Assembly (NCBI GenBank): GCA_934569195.1
Contig: CAKTKB010000023.1
Coordinates: forward strand, 1 to 17,110
Direction: 5' to 3'
DNA length: 17,110 nt
DNA from: an uncultured Oscillospiraceae bacterium
Lineage (GTDB): Bacteria > Bacillota > Clostridia > Oscillospirales > Oscillospiraceae
The notes under the pieces are model-generated. The model was given only the letters and a program-made list of their open reading frames with translations, had not been told where the DNA came from and searched no databases. The position numbers and the translations under genes were made by a program. Below, in pieces: positions 14,571 to 17,110 of this stretch; position 1 is the first letter of the stretch; each line of letters starts with the position of its first letter.

Positions 14571-14614
14571 AAAAAATGTCCTCCATCCGGGATCAAAATC
14601 GGACAGAGGACATT
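14571..14614 (-). terminator. Intrinsic terminator of the pyr operon
   Basis: On the minus strand AATGTCCTC (rc of 14606-14614) pairs with GAGGACATT (rc of 14575-14583), with an inner TCCG/CGGA stem, and ends in TTTTTT (rc of 14571-14576). It begins 15 nt after the pyrB stop. Its A-tract abuts the T-tract of the opposing rsmE terminator. Confidence 0.88.
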
Positions 14615-14628
14615 TTCACTGCGTTTTG

Positions 14629-15726
14629 TCAGATGTTTGGCAGGAATGCCTTGCTTTCACAGTAAAGGCAGCGGCATACGCCCTGCCGGGGGTCGGTCAT
14701 CCGGAAAGCCTGGGGAAGCTCCTGCTCTACGGCGCTGATACAGCGCGGGTTGGCGCAGGTCAGCCCCTCCGCCTGGAAGAAATCCGGTTCCGGCTGGCGC
14801 CGGGGGTCCTTTTCGGCTTCCTCCAGCAGCTTCAGAATCAGGGCCATGCGCATATACTTGCCGTTCAGAGCTTGCCGGAAATAGGCGGCCCGCGGGTCCT
14901 GATCCACGCGGACGCTGATCTCATTCACCCGGGGCAGGGGATGGAGGATACACATGTCCGGTTTTGCGTTCCGGAGCTTCGGCATATCCAGTACATAGCT
15001 GTCCTTGAGACGCTGGTACTGCGTGGGATCGTCGAATCGCTCCTGCTGGATACGGGTCATGTACAGCACGTCCAGCTCCGGGATGGCCTGCTCCAGATCC
15101 GTGCATTCCGTATAGGGAATGCTCTGGCTGTCCAGGGTGTGGATGCGAACATAGTCCGGCAGACGCAGCTCCTCCGGAGAGATCAGGACGAAGCGGTTGC
15201 CCGGGTAGCGGCTCATGGCTTCAATCAGAGAATGGACCGTCCGGCCGTATTTCAGGTCGCCGCAAAGCCCGATGGTCAATCCGTTCAGCCGGCTCTTTTC
15301 CCGGGAAATGGTCAAAAGGTCCGCCAGCGTTTGCGTCGGGTGGTTGTGCCCGCCGTCTCCGGCATTGATAACCGGTATGGACGCATTCCGGGAGGCCACA
15401 TAGGGGGCGCCCTCTCTGGGATGGCGCATAGCGATGATGTCCGCGTAGCAGCTGACAATCTTGGCGGTATCCGCTACGCTTTCTCCCTTGGAGGCGGAGG
15501 ATGAGGAAGCCTCCGAGAAGCCGAGGACGCTGCCGCCCAGCTCCAGCATAGCCGCCTCAAAGCTCAGACGCGTACGGGTAGACGGCTCAAAGAACAGCGT
15601 CGCCAGTTTCTTATAGCGGCAGCGTTCCCGATAAGCCTCCGGATGGGCAATGATGTCCTTCGCGGTGGCAATCAGTCCATCCAGCTCCTCCACGGAAAAA
15701 TCCAAAATACTGATCAGGCTTCTCAT
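14629..15726 (-). CDS. pyrB: Aspartate carbamoyltransferase PyrB with fused PyrI-like zinc domain
   Basis: Residues 1 to about 307 are a full ATCase catalytic chain, which joins carbamoyl phosphate and aspartate in UMP synthesis. Visible residues are the STRTR carbamoyl-phosphate loop (49-53), Lys80 of the 80s loop, Arg101, HPTQ (129-132), Arg162 and HPLPR (262-266). After a Pro-rich linker (about 308-320) a 45-residue tail carries CANPRCIS and [11 protein letters not shown]. The cysteines at 324, 329, 353 and 356 have gaps of 5, 24 and 3, identical to the zinc site of E. coli PyrI (Cys109, 114, 138, 141). The allosteric nucleotide-binding half of PyrI is absent. The catalytic part is complete, so the enzyme should be active. 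The start overlaps the pyrE stop by 4 nt (ATGA). It is the last gene of the operon, followed by a terminator. Confidence 0.96.
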   Translation of the reverse strand: MRSLISILDFSVEELDGLIATAKDIIAHPEAYRERCRYKKLATLFFEPSTRTRLSFEAAMLELGGSVLGFSEASSSSASKGESVADTAKIVSCYADIIAMRHPREGAPYVASRNASIPVINAGDGGHNHPTQTLADLLTISREKSRLNGLTIGLCGDLKYGRTVHSLIEAMSRYPGNRFVLISPEELRLPDYVRIHTLDSQSIPYTECTDLEQAIPELDVLYMTRIQQERFDDPTQYQRLKDSYVLDMPKLRNAKPDMCILHPLPRVNEISVRVDQDPRAAYFRQALNGKYMRMALILKLLEEAEKDPRRQPEPDFFQAEGLTCANPRCISAVEQELPQAFRMTDPRQGVCRCLYCESKAFLPNI

Positions 15727-16379
15727 ACACTTGCCCCCTGTACAGCCAGGTAGGATTCAATTCTGGCTACGTGCTCTGCGTTGGAAGGGTCCTCCCGCAG
15801 ATATTCCAGAATATCGTACACGTCTACGATGGAATATACAGGGAACCCGAAGGTGTCCTCCACCTCGGCCATGGCGGACTTCTCCGTCTGTCCCTTTTCC
15901 TTGCGATCCACCATCACGAATACGGCGGCAACCTTGACGCCCTCCAGGCGGCTCAGAATCGCCATGCTCTCCCGGATGGCCGTACCGGCGGTGATCACAT
16001 CCTCTGTGATGACGACCTCCTGCCCTGCGTGCGGGACATATCCCACAAAGACGCCGCCTTCTCCGTGATCCTTTGCTTCCTTCCGATTAAAGAAGAAGGG
16101 AACATCCAGCCCCTGATTTGCCAGGGCCACGGAGCTGGCGACGGCAATGGAAATGCCCTTATAGGCAGGCCCGTAGAGAACCGCTTCCTTCCGCCCCAGA
16201 CGGGACAGGTATGCCTGGGCATAAAACTGTCCGAGACGCGCAATCTGCGCGCCGGTTTTGATTTCTCCGGCATTGATAAAATAGGGAATCTTCCGACCAC
16301 TTTTTGCAGTAAAATCCCCAAATTTCAGAACATTTGCCTCTTGCAGAAACTGAATAAACGCTCTTTTGTAGTTCTCCAT
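15723..16379 (-). CDS. pyrE: Orotate phosphoribosyltransferase PyrE
   Basis: A 218-residue type I phosphoribosyltransferase converting orotate and PRPP to OMP. It shows the substrate segment [12 protein letters not shown] (27-38), YGPAYKG (69-75), the flexible catalytic loop [11 protein letters not shown] (99-109) and the PRPP-binding motif [13 protein letters not shown] (122-134). The ATG at 16379 is chosen over the in-frame ATG at 16487, because the latter would lie inside pyrF and add 36 non-conserved residues. GGAGG sits 6 nt before 16379, inside the end of pyrF, whose stop is 1 nt upstream. It overlaps pyrB by 4 nt. All three pyr genes should be translationally coupled. Confidence 0.96.
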   Translation of the reverse strand: MENYKRAFIQFLQEANVLKFGDFTAKSGRKIPYFINAGEIKTGAQIARLGQFYAQAYLSRLGRKEAVLYGPAYKGISIAVASSVALANQGLDVPFFFNRKEAKDHGEGGVFVGYVPHAGQEVVITEDVITAGTAIRESMAILSRLEGVKVAAVFVMVDRKEKGQTEKSAMAEVEDTFGFPVYSIVDVYDILEYLREDPSNAEHVARIESYLAVQGASV

Positions 16380-16380
16380 T

Positions 16381-17085
16381 TTACGCCTCCGTGCAGAATT
16401 CACGTACACACCGCTCATAAGCAGCCACCGGATCGGCCGCTGCCGTGATGGGACGGCCAACCACGATGTAGTCCGAACCGATGGCATTTGCCTGGGCGGG
16501 CGTCATCACTCGTTTCTGATCGCCTGCCTCGCCGTCGGCAAACCGGACGCCGGGCGTGACGGTCAGGAAGGACTGGCCGCACCGCTCATGGACCCGCCCT
16601 GCCTCCAGGGGAGAGCAGACCACGCCGTCCAGCCCTGCATTGCGCGCGGTCTCCGCGTAGTGCATGACGACCTCCTCCATGGGTGCATGAATCATCAAAT
16701 CCTGTTCCATAGCCTGCTGATCCGTGGAGGTGAGCTGGGTCACGGCAATCAGCAGGGGACGGGTCCCGTCGGGGCGAGTCAATCCCTCCAGAGCCGCGCG
16801 CATCATAGCGGTGGTTCCGGCTGCGTGCAGATTACAGATGTCCACATCCAGGCCGGACAGGACGGCCATGGCCTTTTTTACGGTGTTCGGGATGTCGTGC
16901 AGCTTCAGGTCCAGGAAAATCTTGTGTCCTCTGGCTTTGATTTCCCGGACAATCTCCGGCCCCTGTGCGTAGTACAGCTCCATACCGATCTTCACAAAAG
17001 GCTTGCGGCCGGTAAATTTATCCAGGAAAGCGAACACCTGCTCCTTGCTGGAAAAATCGCAGGCAATGATGACGTCTTTACCCAT
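16381..17085 (-). CDS. pyrF: Orotidine 5'-phosphate decarboxylase PyrF
   Basis: A 234-residue group I (short form) OMP decarboxylase, the last step to UMP. It shows Asp10 in ACDFSS, Lys32 in VKIGMELY, the catalytic tetrad segment [11 protein letters not shown] (59-69, with Asp59, Lys61 and Asp64), VTPGVR, and the phosphate-gripping VVGRPI near the C-terminus. The frame extends five codons upstream to a TTG at 17100, but GGAGG (17094-17098) lies 8 nt before the ATG at 17085 and overlaps that TTG, so 17085 is the start. It is the first visible gene of the pyr run. The operon promoter and any PyrR or attenuator control would lie beyond the right edge. Confidence 0.96.
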   Translation of the reverse strand: MGKDVIIACDFSSKEQVFAFLDKFTGRKPFVKIGMELYYAQGPEIVREIKARGHKIFLDLKLHDIPNTVKKAMAVLSGLDVDICNLHAAGTTAMMRAALEGLTRPDGTRPLLIAVTQLTSTDQQAMEQDLMIHAPMEEVVMHYAETARNAGLDGVVCSPLEAGRVHERCGQSFLTVTPGVRFADGEAGDQKRVMTPAQANAIGSDYIVVGRPITAAADPVAAYERCVREFCTEA

Positions 17086-17110
17086 GAATGGCACCTCCAA
17101 TAATATCCGT

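Noticed and set aside
16380..16487. Longer pyrE start at 16487
   Set aside because: It would overlap pyrF by over 100 nt and add residues not found in PyrE; the start at 16379 has GGAGG and coupling to pyrF.
1..17110. Mobile elements, CRISPR arrays, tRNA or rRNA genes
   Set aside because: No transposase or integrase motifs, regularly spaced short repeats, cloverleaf patterns or rRNA-like sequence were seen.

Overview
The window (about 57-60% G+C by eye) looks like a chromosomal segment of a Gram-positive member of the class Clostridia, probably an Oscillospiraceae-like gut bacterium. Reasons: strong AGGAGG-type ribosome binding sites, tightly packed ATGA-overlapping operons, a giant S-layer-homology (SLH) surface protein with GLUG and C..CxxC repeats, and an L-2-amino-thiazoline-4-carboxylate hydrolase family gene next to a small membrane protein of a type common in these bacteria. 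There are no rRNA, tRNA, CRISPR, insertion sequence or phage genes.

Layout. (1) Positions 1-3149, minus strand: a four-gene cassette read from high to low coordinates: ATC-hydrolase family protein, ketopantoate-reductase-like oxidoreductase, six-helix membrane protein, and a class I SAM methyltransferase running off the left edge. A good minus promoter and an inverted repeat lie in its leader. (2) 3502-4275, plus strand: a calcineurin-type metallophosphoesterase, divergent from the cassette. (3) 4394-12661, minus strand: one 2755-residue secreted protein with an Ig-like N-terminus, three GLUG beta-helix blocks separated by helical spacers, a cohesin-like domain, eight C..CxxC repeats and three SLH domains. 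(4) 12662-13316: a regulatory region with a minus promoter, a roughly 360-nt leader that has the hallmarks of a cobalamin riboswitch, and an intrinsic terminator just before the giant gene; next to it is a perfect-consensus plus promoter. (5) 13317-14476, plus strand: hotdog thioesterase and rsmE, overlapping by 4 nt. (6) 14477-14628: two convergent intrinsic terminators. (7) 14629-17085, minus strand: pyrF-pyrE-pyrB, three steps of de novo UMP synthesis; pyrB carries a PyrI-like zinc domain at its C-terminus.

The most interesting signal is the pairing of a cobalamin-type riboswitch and terminator with a giant cell-surface protein. It suggests that this protein is made only when corrinoid is scarce, and so may be linked to corrinoid capture or to a B12-dependent lifestyle. 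The second is the fusion of PyrB to only the zinc half of the ATCase regulatory subunit, with cysteine spacing identical to E. coli PyrI. Everything here is read from sequence by eye; no database search was run.
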